From NCBI GenBank assembly GCA_024401215.1, contig JAKSLL010000023.1, positions 1 to 43,629 of the forward strand: 43,629 nucleotides of DNA, written 5' to 3'. The position numbers and the translations under genes are program-made. The notes below the pieces were generated by a model. The model was not told where the DNA came from and did not search any database. It saw only the letters and a list, made by a program, of their open reading frames with translations. Shown piece after piece: positions 24,183 to 32,361 of the stretch (within the stretch, counting starts at the first letter, position 1; the number at the start of each line of letters is the position of its first letter). Source of the stretch: Bacteroidaceae bacterium. Lineage in GTDB: Bacteria > Bacteroidota > Bacteroidia > Bacteroidales > Bacteroidaceae.

Positions 24183-27100
24183 ATGGCAGCAACGTATGAA
24201 CAATTGATAAATGAAGCGCGCGAGATTCGTGATGCCAGTGTGCCAGAGTCAGTAACTGCACAGCAGTTAGGCGATACGCTGGAAAATAATGCCGAATATA
24301 CTCGCCAGCAAACAGTAGGAGTGAAGAACTACTTCGAGACAGAATTGATGCGAGTGAAAGAATCTGTCAATAATCAGATTGAGGCCCAAAATGCGCAGTT
24401 AAGTGAAGCAATTGCTGAGCAGGATGAAAAACTTGCTCAGGAAATTGAAAAGCAGAATGAAGAAATCTCTAAAATGCCTTCTAAAGAAGATCTTAATAAG
24501 GCAAAAGATACGAATGTGATATTCGTTAGTGGAGATGAGAATGTAGGAGGTGTGCCTGAGTATTCGATAAACAAGCAGATAAAGGGTTTGCAGGTTCAAG
24601 GCGCTAATGGAATTAAAACATTAACGAGCAAGGGTCTTACAGGTTCTGCGCATGGATTGATTATTGATGGATCTGAATTAAAGAAAGCTGTCGAAGAGAA
24701 TAGAGGGAAACTTTCCGAGCTAGACCTCAAAACTAAAACATTAAACACACTGATTCCTTTGCAAAAACTTGTTGCAATTCAAGAAAACAAGTTTTTGCTT
24801 CAAAGTAACCGCATAAGTGGTATTTCTAATAATTATAGATGTGTAGTTTATCCAATTACTGGAGGAGATAAAATAAAAATTGAAAGGAGTGTAACACCTT
24901 TTATATGGGGAATCCTTACTGAATATCCAGTAGCAGCAACCTATGAAGTTCCTTATGCCACAGGAGAATCAAGACATGTCAATGATCCTAACGAAGTAAC
25001 TGCTCCTGATGATGCTAAATATTTAGTAATTAATATTCAAGGAGGAGAAGGCGTTTTTTATACTCCTGATCATGTTTATATCAACGGATTTGATTATGTT
25101 GCAGGTGTTCCAGAAACTATATTGTCGGAATTTAAAAAACTGAAAGAAAAAAATTCAGAACAAGATGTTGCTGTAAAGGACTTGAAAGACAAATTAGATA
25201 ATCTCGTTGAAAAAAAACTTGAAATCAAAGAGATTGATACAAATAAAGGGAATCAGCTTTATTTAATATCGAAAAGACTATTGACAACTAACAGTGCTTA
25301 CGGTAGTAGTGAATTGATGTCTGTAGAAGGTATTTTCAATTTGGCTATAGGTTGTCCTGGTACTGTTTATTATATTGTTGTTTTTGACGCTGCTGGAAAT
25401 GTTATAGGTGGCTATAATGACCCAGATGGTAGTTCATGGAGCGGTAATAGTATTCGTAATTATACTGTAGATTCTGATGACATACTTACTGATTATCCAG
25501 AAGCTGCTTCTGTCATGATTTGCGGAAGAAATACAGTATCTGATACTAATGTCACAGTTACATTGACTAAACCAAGTAAGATTGATGATATTGAAAACCG
25601 TCTTTCAGATATCGATACTGGAAGTTCTAAGCAAAATGCTATTCAACTTGATGGTGGTAATAATATTGTCTTTGTAGCAGATAAAAGAGAATCATCAAGT
25701 GACGCATATATAAGCAGTAATCGGTTTGAAATAAAAGGTGATTTCAAAATTAATATCGGATGCCCTTATACCGTATATTATCTTGTTGTGTATGATGCTA
25801 AAGGAAATGTTCTTGGCGGATATCATAATATGACAGAGGGGGATAGTGGTCGTACAGTAAAGGAATATGAGGTTTCTCTTGAAACTATAAAGTCTGATTA
25901 TCCTACTGCTAAATATGCAATGATATCAGGTAGAAAGGATATAGAAGGAACTTCTGTTGTAATGACAGTTAAAGGGCCATCTTTTATTGAAGAAACAAAA
26001 GAGAGGCTTGAAAATCTTGAAAAAAAGCCAGATACTTCTTCTGTTCCTTTTGGTTGTGCAGCAGATAATTTATTAGGACATACACCAACTATTTTCGGCA
26101 AAGAGTATCAGATGATAATTTGTTATGGTCAAAGTCTCTCGAATGGATCAGATAGCAAGAAGGTTACTGATAGTTCAGTTGATGGTTGTCTTATGATGGG
26201 TGGTAATTGCGCTACATTCAATAGTACAACTCTTAATCCACTGAGTGCTACTGACAGACAGCATCCAATTATTAGTGCAGTAAAATCTTTGGCTACTTTA
26301 TATCATAAGTTCTTTGGGAATAACAAATTCATTGCTACATCGTGTGGAGAAGGTGGCAGATCTATTGCTCAGTTGTCTAAAGCTTCAAGGATTGCACAAT
26401 ATTCAACTCAATATGATTACCCTATTGGTGGATCAGGAAAATATGAAAGTGCATTTATTAATGCGATTAATAATGCTTTTTCTGCTACAGGTGGTAATGT
26501 TGAATGCCCGGCGATAGTATATTTGCAAGGAGAAAGAGACTATTATAATGATTCAGAACTTGGTCCACAAGGTGATGACGAGCATGGTGCATATTCTTGT
26601 GCTAACGATAAAGCTCTATATAAAAAAAGAATGCTTGACCTGAAGAATGATATGCAAGCTGATATAATGGCTAAGTTTGGGCAGACATATAAGCCAATAT
26701 TTGCAATATATCAAGTTAGCGGAGCATTTGTTAAAGAAAAGGCATATGGTGATTACATGAGCATTAATATGGCTCAACTTGAGTTTGCGCAAGAGAATGA
26801 TGATGTCATACTTTTGCCGTCACCATACTTTACTCCAGAGTATAGTAGTGGGCATCTTTCTACTAATGGTTATAGATGGTTCGGTGAGTATATTGCTAAG
26901 TATCTCTTTAAGGCTCTTGCTCTCAATAGCAGACCAGAACCTTTGATGCCAACAACTGCAATAGTAGATGGTAGCAACGTAATTTTATCTATTGCTAACG
27001 CAAATGGAAAGATTGAGTTAGACAATTATACTACTAGTCAGACTACGAACGGCGGCTTTGAGCTTTGGATTGATGGAAGTTATAGTGTAAGTAATATCAA

Positions 27101-27389
27101 GTCCATTAAGATAAAAGGTAACGATGTTGTTATTGAAAGCAATGTTTCGTTGCAAGGAAAATCTGTAAAGGTCTGCTATGGAGGTGCTAAAGTAGGTGGT
27201 ACTGGAAATATTCGAGATAACGATAGGTATGTATCGATGTATGAGTACTGGGATGATTCTTCTGACAAAGGTTCTTCTGGCACTCTTGCAATTAATTATA
27301 AACCTAAAGACAAAGATGGTAATTCTATAATTGGTAGAAAATATCCTATGTGTAATTGGCTTGCTTCATTCTGTATTGATGCTTTATAA
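24183..27389 (+). CDS. Tail fibre/spike with SGNH-type carbohydrate esterase domain
   Basis: 1068 aa; ATG 24183 chosen because the in-frame ATG at 24135 lies inside the preceding gene. N-terminal ~150 residues: helical coiled coil that would attach to the virion. Two ~120-residue repeats follow (~352-470 and ~488-605) with matching blocks NIGCPxTVYYLVVxDAxGNVxGGY and a downstream SDYPxAxxxMIxGRxxxxxTxVxxT; a related module precedes them (~200-320). A sialate-O-acetylesterase-like domain starts near 640: GQSLSNG (nucleophile Ser), GEGGRSIAQL, YLQGERDYYN (~779), and GHLSTNGYRWFGEYIA (~888, catalytic His). The last ~150 residues are beta-rich. Likely receptor-binding protein that deacetylates a surface glycan. 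Base composition is more AT-rich than in neighbouring structural genes. Confidence 0.85.
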   Translation: MAATYEQLINEAREIRDASVPESVTAQQLGDTLENNAEYTRQQTVGVKNYFETELMRVKESVNNQIEAQNAQLSEAIAEQDEKLAQEIEKQNEEISKMPSKEDLNKAKDTNVIFVSGDENVGGVPEYSINKQIKGLQVQGANGIKTLTSKGLTGSAHGLIIDGSELKKAVEENRGKLSELDLKTKTLNTLIPLQKLVAIQENKFLLQSNRISGISNNYRCVVYPITGGDKIKIERSVTPFIWGILTEYPVAATYEVPYATGESRHVNDPNEVTAPDDAKYLVINIQGGEGVFYTPDHVYINGFDYVAGVPETILSEFKKLKEKNSEQDVAVKDLKDKLDNLVEKKLEIKEIDTNKGNQLYLISKRLLTTNSAYGSSELMSVEGIFNLAIGCPGTVYYIVVFDAAGNVIGGYNDPDGSSWSGNSIRNYTVDSDDILTDYPEAASVMICGRNTVSDTNVTVTLTKPSKIDDIENRLSDIDTGSSKQNAIQLDGGNNIVFVADKRESSSDAYISSNRFEIKGDFKINIGCPYTVYYLVVYDAKGNVLGGYHNMTEGDSGRTVKEYEVSLETIKSDYPTAKYAMISGRKDIEGTSVVMTVKGPSFIEETKERLENLEKKPDTSSVPFGCAADNLLGHTPTIFGKEYQMIICYGQSLSNGSDSKKVTDSSVDGCLMMGGNCATFNSTTLNPLSATDRQHPIISAVKSLATLYHKFFGNNKFIATSCGEGGRSIAQLSKASRIAQYSTQYDYPIGGSGKYESAFINAINNAFSATGGNVECPAIVYLQGERDYYNDSELGPQGDDEHGAYSCANDKALYKKRMLDLKNDMQADIMAKFGQTYKPIFAIYQVSGAFVKEKAYGDYMSINMAQLEFAQENDDVILLPSPYFTPEYSSGHLSTNGYRWFGEYIAKYLFKALALNSRPEPLMPTTAIVDGSNVILSIANANGKIELDNYTTSQTTNGGFELWIDGSYSVSNIKSIKIKGNDVVIESNVSLQGKSVKVCYGGAKVGGTGNIRDNDRYVSMYEYWDDSSDKGSSGTLAINYKPKDKDGNSIIGRKYPMCNWLASFCIDAL

Positions 27390-27585
27390 AGTTTTTGTAG
27401 AATAACTCGGAAAGTTCTACCATATCGTTGAACTCAACTAAATGGTTAGTAGAGTAGTTCGGAATGTTTAATCAGTCACAGTGATTGTAAGTTCAAAAAA
27501 TCAAATCCTCGCTTTTAACAGGGCGAGGATTTTTGTTTTAACTTTGCAACGTTATCAGTAAGTAGAACCATTTAATACTAAATGT
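27390..27585 (+). other. Spacer with terminator and promoter
   Basis: GTAGAaTAacTCGGAAaGTT (27401-27420 region) is imperfectly repeated at about 27449-27468. A terminator-like hairpin TCCTCGC / GCGAGGA (27504-27527) with a T-rich tail leads straight into the -7 box TAACTTTG (27537-27544) for the gene at 27586. No gene is seen. Confidence 0.65.
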
Positions 27586-28164
27586 ATGGAAATTAAAGGA
27601 GCAGATGGAGCAATTCATAATGTGGCTTCAAACTCAAAAGGAGATCTTGGCGTGGCTCTTGGGGCTGTAGGCACAGGTCTTTCAATTCTGAACGGTGCAG
27701 GTGGCTTATTCGGTATGGGAATGGGCATGCGAGGCATGTACGGTGGTCATGGCTGTGGAGCGTGGGATAATAATGGTTATGGTGGCCATTGGGGTAGTCA
27801 GAGAAACAATGACCCTGGCGATAACTTCGTTACGCGCCACGAACAAGATCTTGTCATGGCGAACAATGCGAAGGATTCTGAGATTGCGCTTCTCAAATCA
27901 GAGAAGTACACAGATCAGAAGCTTGTCGAAGTGTATAACGCAAACCAGCGTGACATCCGAGATCTCCGTGAACAGATTGAGCATAACCGACGCCACCAGG
28001 ATGAGGTCAACAAAGATCAGGCAATCTTCAACGAGAAGATGATCGGTGGCATCAAGTCGATGAAGGAGCAGCTTCGAGCACTTGATGAGATTACTGATGT
28101 AGTCGTTCCTCGTTCTCGAGTGTGCAGAACTCGTGATTGCGAATGTGATGATTATGCGGCATAA
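27586..28164 (+). CDS. Glycine-rich coiled-coil virion-associated protein
   Basis: 192 aa. N-terminal domain with a Gly/Met-rich stretch (GLFGMGMGMRGMYGGHGCG, ~41-59), then WGSQRNND, a long coiled coil (VTRHEQDLVMANNAKDSEIA ... REQIEHNRRHQDEVNKDQA) and a Cys-rich C terminus (RVCRTRDCECDDYAA). Small proteins of this design occur beside tail fibres in Bacteroidales phages; function unknown. Own promoter at 27537. Confidence 0.65.
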   Translation: MEIKGADGAIHNVASNSKGDLGVALGAVGTGLSILNGAGGLFGMGMGMRGMYGGHGCGAWDNNGYGGHWGSQRNNDPGDNFVTRHEQDLVMANNAKDSEIALLKSEKYTDQKLVEVYNANQRDIRDLREQIEHNRRHQDEVNKDQAIFNEKMIGGIKSMKEQLRALDEITDVVVPRSRVCRTRDCECDDYAA

Positions 28165-28176
28165 AAATGAATAGGT

Positions 28177-28608
28177 ATGGCAGTTCGTCAGTATTCCAAT
28201 GCACAGAAGCTTGCGTCTGTTGTGTCGTATTGGGCGCGTCCATTTGCTGCAGAGATAGCGGCATCTTCGCTGTGCAAGCTCGATGTGGTTAAAGCAATTG
28301 AGAATGGCATAATCAGAACTGGACTTGTGAGCGAAAGTTACGACATAACGTCGGACATTCGCCCGCTCATCAATCCGGTGTTTGATGCACTGTCAATACC
28401 GCTATTGGAGCAGTATTTTGCACAAGTGCCAGATGAAGCACTGCCACAGCTTGCTAACAACCTCGTAAGCGAGATGCAAGCGATAGGGCAGTATTCTATA
28501 TTCAATGGAAATATTACCTTCAGCAAATCGGAGATAGACGAGCTGGCGGCACTTATCAAGAAAAATCTGCCAATAAAAAAAGTAGAACATTACGAAGTCG
28601 TAACGTAA
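28177..28608 (+). CDS. Hypothetical helical protein
   Basis: 143 aa, helical (LASVVSYWARPFAAEIAASSL). No motif. Overlaps nothing and is followed by 12 nt to the next gene. Same operon as the Gly-rich protein. Confidence 0.55.
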   Translation: MAVRQYSNAQKLASVVSYWARPFAAEIAASSLCKLDVVKAIENGIIRTGLVSESYDITSDIRPLINPVFDALSIPLLEQYFAQVPDEALPQLANNLVSEMQAIGQYSIFNGNITFSKSEIDELAALIKKNLPIKKVEHYEVVT

Positions 28609-28620
28609 AGTCAAAATTCT

Positions 28621-29049
28621 ATGCATAAAAGTTATATACCAGCAATCATAATCGCTACGCTTGCAGCTTCGAGTGTTGCTTCGCCATATTTCTATAGCGT
28701 AAGCATCACTCAGCGACTTGCAAAGTCGGCTTGCGTGGCAAGCGCGCCTGTTTTTGATCCAAAATTCTCTGTGGTTGGATTTCGAGAAATAAACACGGGG
28801 CAATGGATAGTGACGGTGCATGTGGAAGGAGTAATTGCGTATGTGCCATACGGACAAAAGCCATGCAGTGCTGTTCCTCAGCCATTGTTGCAAGATTTCT
28901 ATCTGCCGATCTTCTCTGCAACGCCAATCACTAATGTCGAGATTACTTATGGCAATGCGTTCAAGGCGATGATACGAAATGATTGTATGCCATGTTCTCG
29001 AACATTCCAGTGCAATGTGCCTTTGCGAGTGACAGTAACGAACTCATAA
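28621..29049 (+). CDS. Hypothetical protein with hydrophobic N terminus
   Basis: 142 aa. An N-terminal hydrophobic segment (YIPAIIIATLAASSVASPY) may be a signal or membrane anchor. Later Cys residues (KPCSAVPQ, NDCMPCSRTFQC) could form disulfides outside the cytoplasm. Family not recognised. Confidence 0.55.
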   Translation: MHKSYIPAIIIATLAASSVASPYFYSVSITQRLAKSACVASAPVFDPKFSVVGFREINTGQWIVTVHVEGVIAYVPYGQKPCSAVPQPLLQDFYLPIFSATPITNVEITYGNAFKAMIRNDCMPCSRTFQCNVPLRVTVTNS

Positions 29050-29061
29050 AAAGTGCTTATT

Positions 29062-29550
29062 ATGAATTTCGAAAAACTAATAAACAGGGCAAAAGAGCAG
29101 GGCATTATTAATGATCCGAAAATGGTAGCAGCGGTGTCGGCAATGACGCCGATGCTAACTTTGCTTGCTAAAGAGCATCCTGACGAATACAATAAGTTCG
29201 TCCGCACGCAGTACGAAACTATGTACGGACGGCACTACAATGAAGAATTTGCCAAAGAAGATGCAGACAACCTTGTGTATACAAATCGCCAAGGCGAACA
29301 GCGCCAAGGCGCACATTGGACGAGAGACCAGGTTCTTGATGCGACGAAACGTTTCACATTCAGTCCAGAAGTGACTGAATGGGATAAATACGTTGCTTTC
29401 AATGCGTTTTTCGCTGATACAAATCAGGATCTCGAAGACGAGCTTGTTCTAAAAGCAGCATATCGCTTCTATTTTTGCGACCAAGACTGGCCATCGAAAA
29501 ATACGAAGATATGGGATTACATGACCATGCGTTCGCAGCTGGTCGGTTAG
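29062..29550 (+). CDS. Hypothetical protein
   Basis: 162 aa, start at ATG 29062 in preference to GTG 29053. Helical N-terminal half (NFEKLINRAKEQGIINDPKM) and a polar, aromatic C-terminal half ending DYMTMRSQLVG. No family recognised. Last large gene of the operon. Confidence 0.58.
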   Translation: MNFEKLINRAKEQGIINDPKMVAAVSAMTPMLTLLAKEHPDEYNKFVRTQYETMYGRHYNEEFAKEDADNLVYTNRQGEQRQGAHWTRDQVLDATKRFTFSPEVTEWDKYVAFNAFFADTNQDLEDELVLKAAYRFYFCDQDWPSKNTKIWDYMTMRSQLVG

Positions 29551-29577
29551 GTAGTCGTAATAGAACAGTAACCAAAC

Positions 29578-29602
29578 TGGCACGCCAATATGTGACGTGC
29601 CA
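29578..29602 (+). other. Hairpin before the 29634 gene
   Basis: TGGCACG / CGTGCCA, 7 bp, loop of 11, followed by an AT-rich sequence without a T run. It may attenuate read-through into the last gene. Confidence 0.4.
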
Positions 29603-29633
29603 TTATATACATTCACCTATTAATAACAAACCT

Positions 29634-29822
29634 ATGATTAAAAAGTACATCAACGAAAGCACAGAGGCTTTCATTGAGGAAATGAAAACTCCGCACACAA
29701 CGGAAAAGGAGATAATGCTTGCAAGCCTTTCCTTCAAAGAGGGAATGAGGCGTGCTTTCATCAGAGTATTTGAGAAATCGCTTTATAGCGAAATAGACTT
29801 CCAACTGCAAGAAGTGCCTTAA
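29634..29822 (+). CDS. Hypothetical 62-residue protein
   Basis: Start at ATG 29634 (MIKKYINESTEAFIEEM). Helical, charged. The long upstream frame from 29475 overlaps the preceding gene and is unlikely. Unassigned, last gene of the late operon. Confidence 0.5.
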   Translation: MIKKYINESTEAFIEEMKTPHTTEKEIMLASLSFKEGMRRAFIRVFEKSLYSEIDFQLQEVP

Positions 29823-29849
29823 CAAGGTTTGTTATGGGTTAGAAAGGAG

Positions 29850-29883
29850 ATGGCTGATGCGAGAGCACCAGCCATTTTTGTTT
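29850..29883 (+). terminator. Rho-independent terminator
   Basis: ATGGCTGATGC / GCACCAGCCAT stem with one mismatch and a GAGA tetraloop (29850-29874), then TTTTTGTTT. It ends the late operon. Confidence 0.85.
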
Positions 29884-29908
29884 AATGAAGCGGTGTTCAT
29901 TTTTTTTA
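29884..29908 (+). terminator. Second terminator in tandem
   Basis: AATGAA / TTCATT stem with eight Ts. Its AGCGGTGTTCATTTTTT part matches the end of the terL terminator at 15175-15191. Confidence 0.6.
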
Positions 29909-30073
29909 TAAGTGAAATCTTTACCAGCTGCCGCAAGAGGAAATTAACCACTCGCCTCCGTACCTTGCCCGATGCCACACCCATCTCGCTTTGCTCGATT
30001 CGCCCAAGGACGGAGGCGAGGGAAAGAGGTGTGTTGTCAGGACTGACAACGATTTTATAAAATGATTTAGGAC
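29909..30073 (+). repeat. Operon-end hairpin element, copy C
   Basis: 70-bp imperfect palindrome 29950-30019 (CTCGCCTCCG / CGGAGGCGAG), nearly identical to copy B, followed by AAAGAGGTGT, the hairpin GTTGTCAGgaCTGACAAC (30032-30049) and TTTAGGACT (30065-30073). The upstream ACCAGCTGCCGCAAGAGG resembles the start of copy A. Confidence 0.75.
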
Positions 30074-30682
30074 TGCAAAAAATTTGCAATAAAAATGTGT
30101 AAGCGGTATCAGTTCAGCATTATGGCACTTCTTCGGCGTTCCGGAATGCTGAGCAGGATTATTTGACCCACCCATCAACGTGCATCGATGCAGTGCCGTA
30201 TTGCTCATTAGCATGTCTTGCACGGCTGCATGCTGCATGCTGTGCTTGCGATGCCATATCAAAAAACGCACCGGCAATTATCCTGCAACACAAAGTCAAG
30301 ACAAATGCAATGTCGGCAAGGTGATTCGCGAACACTTCGGCGAAGATTTCGCGTGCAGAGCAACATCGCGTTGCTGACGCATCAGTCTTGACTTTGCTAA
30401 TGCTGGATATTTGCGGATAATTATCAGCGCACGAGGCATTGCAAGCACAGCATGCGACATTCTGCTACGTGCAGACGCTATGGCGATACGGCACTGCATC
30501 AATTTTCAACACGCACCCACCCGTATTTAAAGCCTCTCAACAGAAATGTTATGACATATCTTTGAGAGAGAGAGGTATTGTGTTAGGCACATTGCATTCT
30601 ATCTGCTCAGGTCATCAAGAATTTGCTGATCTGGGCAGATTGAACACAAAGAGCCTAAAGGAAGTCCCACCCATAATTAGAC
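30074..30682 (+). ncRNA. Candidate large structured RNA or cruciform region
   Basis: No reading frame here is convincing. The main structure is a ~315-nt inverted repeat: GATGCAGTGCCGTAT (30187-30201) / ATACGGCACTGCATC (30486-30500), GCATGCTGTGCTTGC (30235-30249) / GCAAGCACAGCATGC (30441-30455) and CAAAGTCAAGAC (30291-30302) / GTCTTGACTTTG (30385-30396), with a terminal hairpin CGCGAA...TTCGCG at 30327-30353. Smaller stems flank it (CAGCATT/AATGCTG near 30115-30152; TTAGGC/GCCTAA with an inner ATCTGC/GCAGAT near 30584-30659). CCCACCC recurs at 30167, 30525 and 30666. No -7 box is clear upstream. It ends with a terminator at 30683. Confidence 0.45.
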
Positions 30683-30732
30683 CTTAGCGAAGAACTCTTG
30701 CAGACATCTACGCTAAGAGAGAGGATTTTTTT
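30683..30732 (+). terminator. Terminator of the structured region
   Basis: CTTAGCG (30683-30689) / CGCTAAG (30711-30717) with a 21-nt loop, followed by GAGAGAGGA and seven Ts (30726-30732). Confidence 0.55.
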
Positions 30733-31018
30733 ATTTGGTAAGCACATCTTTTGTTCGCATGAACAACGATGAGCCTACTTTAACCCCTCCCCAAGCCCCA
30801 ATATGCTGAATATCCACAAAGCAGGATATTCTACATATTGCCATATTGCTTGAATAGAAATTCAAGCAATTTTAATGTTTGTTGCGATGTGCATAGGTTG
30901 AGATTAGTGGCGATTGGCAGCATTCTTTATTTGCTGGAGATTTCCATTGCTTTTGGATGTTGCTGTACGTCAAAAGATTCTTATTTTCTTGCGATTTGCT
31001 AATATGTATTATGGTGAT
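30733..31018 (+). other. Spacer, possibly the far end of the mirrored cassette
   Basis: No supported gene. It contains the hairpin TTGCTTGAAT / ATTCAAGCAA (30846-30869) with a T-rich tail on the plus strand. On the minus strand, the part near 30880-31010 may be a strongly decayed copy of the start of the gene at 32362 (shared short blocks around AATAAGAATC and ATGG), but I cannot establish that by eye. Confidence 0.4.
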
Positions 31019-31043
31019 TATTCGGAGAAACCGAATTTCTATC

Positions 31044-31284
31044 TTATGCGTATGCTGCTTCAGTTGATTATGTAATGCGGCATTCTGCTTTATTCTTGTC
31101 GCGAGTATTGAAGATGGAAATCTCATGAGGGATCTGTTTGCTTGTCTGTTTCTGAGGCGTGCTAATCTGATGGCTGACGTGGAGTCGAGCAGAACTATTA
31201 TTAGCGAGATTTGTGAGCCTTGACTCTCCATACCTTTTGAAAGCTATTTTGAATGATTTGGTTTAGTTGTTTCTGGGTCTTCAT
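31044..31284 (-). pseudogene. Decayed inverted copy of the gene at 32017
   Basis: On the minus strand, an ATG at 31284 preceded by CGCAAT opens MKTQKQLNQIIQNSFQKVWR then VKAHKSR and a stop, matching METQNNKKSI...KVWRVKVLGSRSK of the intact gene. Further on, 31083-31111 is identical over 29 nt to 32231-32259, and the ACGCATAAGATA stop region followed by a small hairpin matches the end of the intact gene. Internal stops and deletions make it non-coding. Confidence 0.85.
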
Positions 31285-31319
31285 ATTGCGATATAATTAA
31301 AATATAATATATGTATAGT

Positions 31320-31496
31320 GAATAGCCGAAGTAAGCGAGTGTTGAAAAGGGTGTATCTGCGTCGTCAGTATGTCTAATTGAGCGCAAACATTGTTGATGA
31401 TTTGAGTCCTATACATATATGGAGTGCCAATCTTGCAAAGAGAACTGCATTGTCGCTTATGCTACGTGATGATGATTTCTTTTTGATGTGTTCCAT
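31320..31496 (-). pseudogene. Decayed inverted copy of the gene at 31763
   Basis: Reading leftward from the ATG at 31496, blocks such as CAAaaAGAAATC, CGTAGCA, ACAAtGCAG, CTCTTtGC, AGGACTCAaATCaTCAACAA, GACGAcGCAGA and GGCTAtTCACT match the intact gene 31763-31981 in order. Several stops break the frame. Order and spacing relative to the copy at 31044 mirror the intact gene pair. Confidence 0.82.
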
Positions 31497-31542
31497 ATGT
31501 GTGTTTTTTCGGGCGGAGTAACACTTAGTCTCAATTCCACTG

Positions 31543-31722
31543 CAAAGTTAGTTACGAACATACCTGAAAACGGGCGTACAAAACAAGGGTTTCTCCCTGA
31601 TGAATGTAATTATTTTTATAATTTTTTCCTAACCGCCAACAAAAAATTAACCAGGCTAAGATCCTCTTAAAAATAATTACATTCACCCTAATTCTGGTAC
31701 TTATCTCACACTTGAAAAGCAG
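31543..31722. promoter_or_regulatory. Quasi-palindromic promoter hairpin 1 (31763 cassette)
   Basis: Central stem TGAATGTAATTATTTTTA (31601-31618) / its complement (31668-31685), loop containing CTAACCGCCAAC (31629-31640). On the minus strand TAACTTTG (31543-31550) is a -7 box followed by GCAGTG. The mirrored plus-strand position reads TTGAAAAGCAGTG (31712-31724): GCAGTG is kept, the -7 core is not. Flanking bases (TTCaGGTA / TTCtGGTA, ...ACTCC) also correspond. Confidence 0.65.
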
Positions 31723-31762
31723 TGTAATTAAAACAAAGTATAACTCCTAAAAAACAACAATC

Positions 31763-31981
31763 ATGGCTTACGTTTCAACAGAAATCAAAAATCTCGTAGC
31801 AATTTTCAGCAACAACGCAGCACTCTTCGCTACAATGGTACTTCCAATGTATTCTGCAGCAGAGCTTCAGGGACTCATATCTTCAACAAAGTTCGAGCTT
31901 CAAAATCAGATGATGGACGAAGACGATGCAGACACACTCTTCTCATTCCAGCTCACACTTGAGAATGCTCTCAGAGGCTAA
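31763..31981 (+). CDS. Hypothetical 72-residue protein
   Basis: Helical protein (AYVSTEIKNLVAIFSNNAAL...), acidic middle (MMDEDDADTLF). Unassigned. A degraded inverted copy exists at 31320-31496. Next gene starts 35 nt downstream. No standard -7 box precedes it on the plus strand. Neighbours (ardA, phosphoribosyltransferase) suggest a role early after DNA entry. Confidence 0.68.
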   Translation: MAYVSTEIKNLVAIFSNNAALFATMVLPMYSAAELQGLISSTKFELQNQMMDEDDADTLFSFQLTLENALRG

Positions 31982-32016
31982 TTCACTTGGTTAATAACTA
32001 TAAAAAATAACGCAAT

Positions 32017-32307
32017 ATGGAAACTCAGAACAACAAAAAATCAATCATCGCAGAAATGACAATTTCAGAAAAAGGTAATAAGGTATGGAGAGTTAAGGTT
32101 CTTGGATCTCGCTCTAAAAAAGAGGTAGGTTACTGCAAGACTCCACTGTCGGCTATCAGGTTCGCTTACATCCTCAAGAAGCAGACTGGCGCAACTATAG
32201 ATTCGGATTGCATGGATTTCCTTGTGTTCCTCAATACTCGCGACAAGAATAAAGCAGAAGATAAGGCTGCAGAGAGTGGAGAACAAACTGAAGTAGCAAA
32301 CGCATAA
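32017..32307 (+). CDS. Hypothetical 96-residue protein
   Basis: Begins METQNNKKSIIAEM; central KVWRVKVLGSRSKKEVGYC and an acidic tail (NKAEDKAAESGEQTE). No recognised family; the compact basic/beta middle could bind nucleic acid (weak inference). A decayed inverted copy is at 31044-31284. Followed by a tight terminator at 32314. Confidence 0.68.
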   Translation: METQNNKKSIIAEMTISEKGNKVWRVKVLGSRSKKEVGYCKTPLSAIRFAYILKKQTGATIDSDCMDFLVFLNTRDKNKAEDKAAESGEQTEVANA

Positions 32308-32313
32308 GATAAT

Positions 32314-32331
32314 AGCCCCTTCGGGGGCTTT
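32314..32331 (+). terminator. Short rho-independent terminator
   Basis: AGCCCC-TTCG-GGGGCT with UUCG tetraloop followed by TTAAATTAAT. The mirrored cassette has a corresponding hairpin at 31019-31036 (ATTCGG/CCGAAT). Confidence 0.72.
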
Positions 32332-32361
32332 AAATTAATATAAACCACTAAATAAGAAATT

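Noticed and set aside
29475-29822. 115-residue frame overlapping the end of the 29062 gene
   Set aside because: Its first 53 residues are the shadow of the preceding gene and a hairpin; the internal ATG at 29634 is the credible start.
30439-30687. 82-residue plus-strand frame
   Set aside because: It reads through the arm of the large hairpin and satellite stems, without a plausible start context or family.
30872-31231. 119-residue minus-strand frame
   Set aside because: It overlaps the decayed inverted copies of the 32017 gene in another frame; its codons are the relic of that gene and not a protein of their own.
30687-31760. CRISPR array or tandem repeats in the gene-free stretch
   Set aside because: I saw no regularly spaced direct repeats; repeats here are inverted and explained by the mirrored copies and hairpins.
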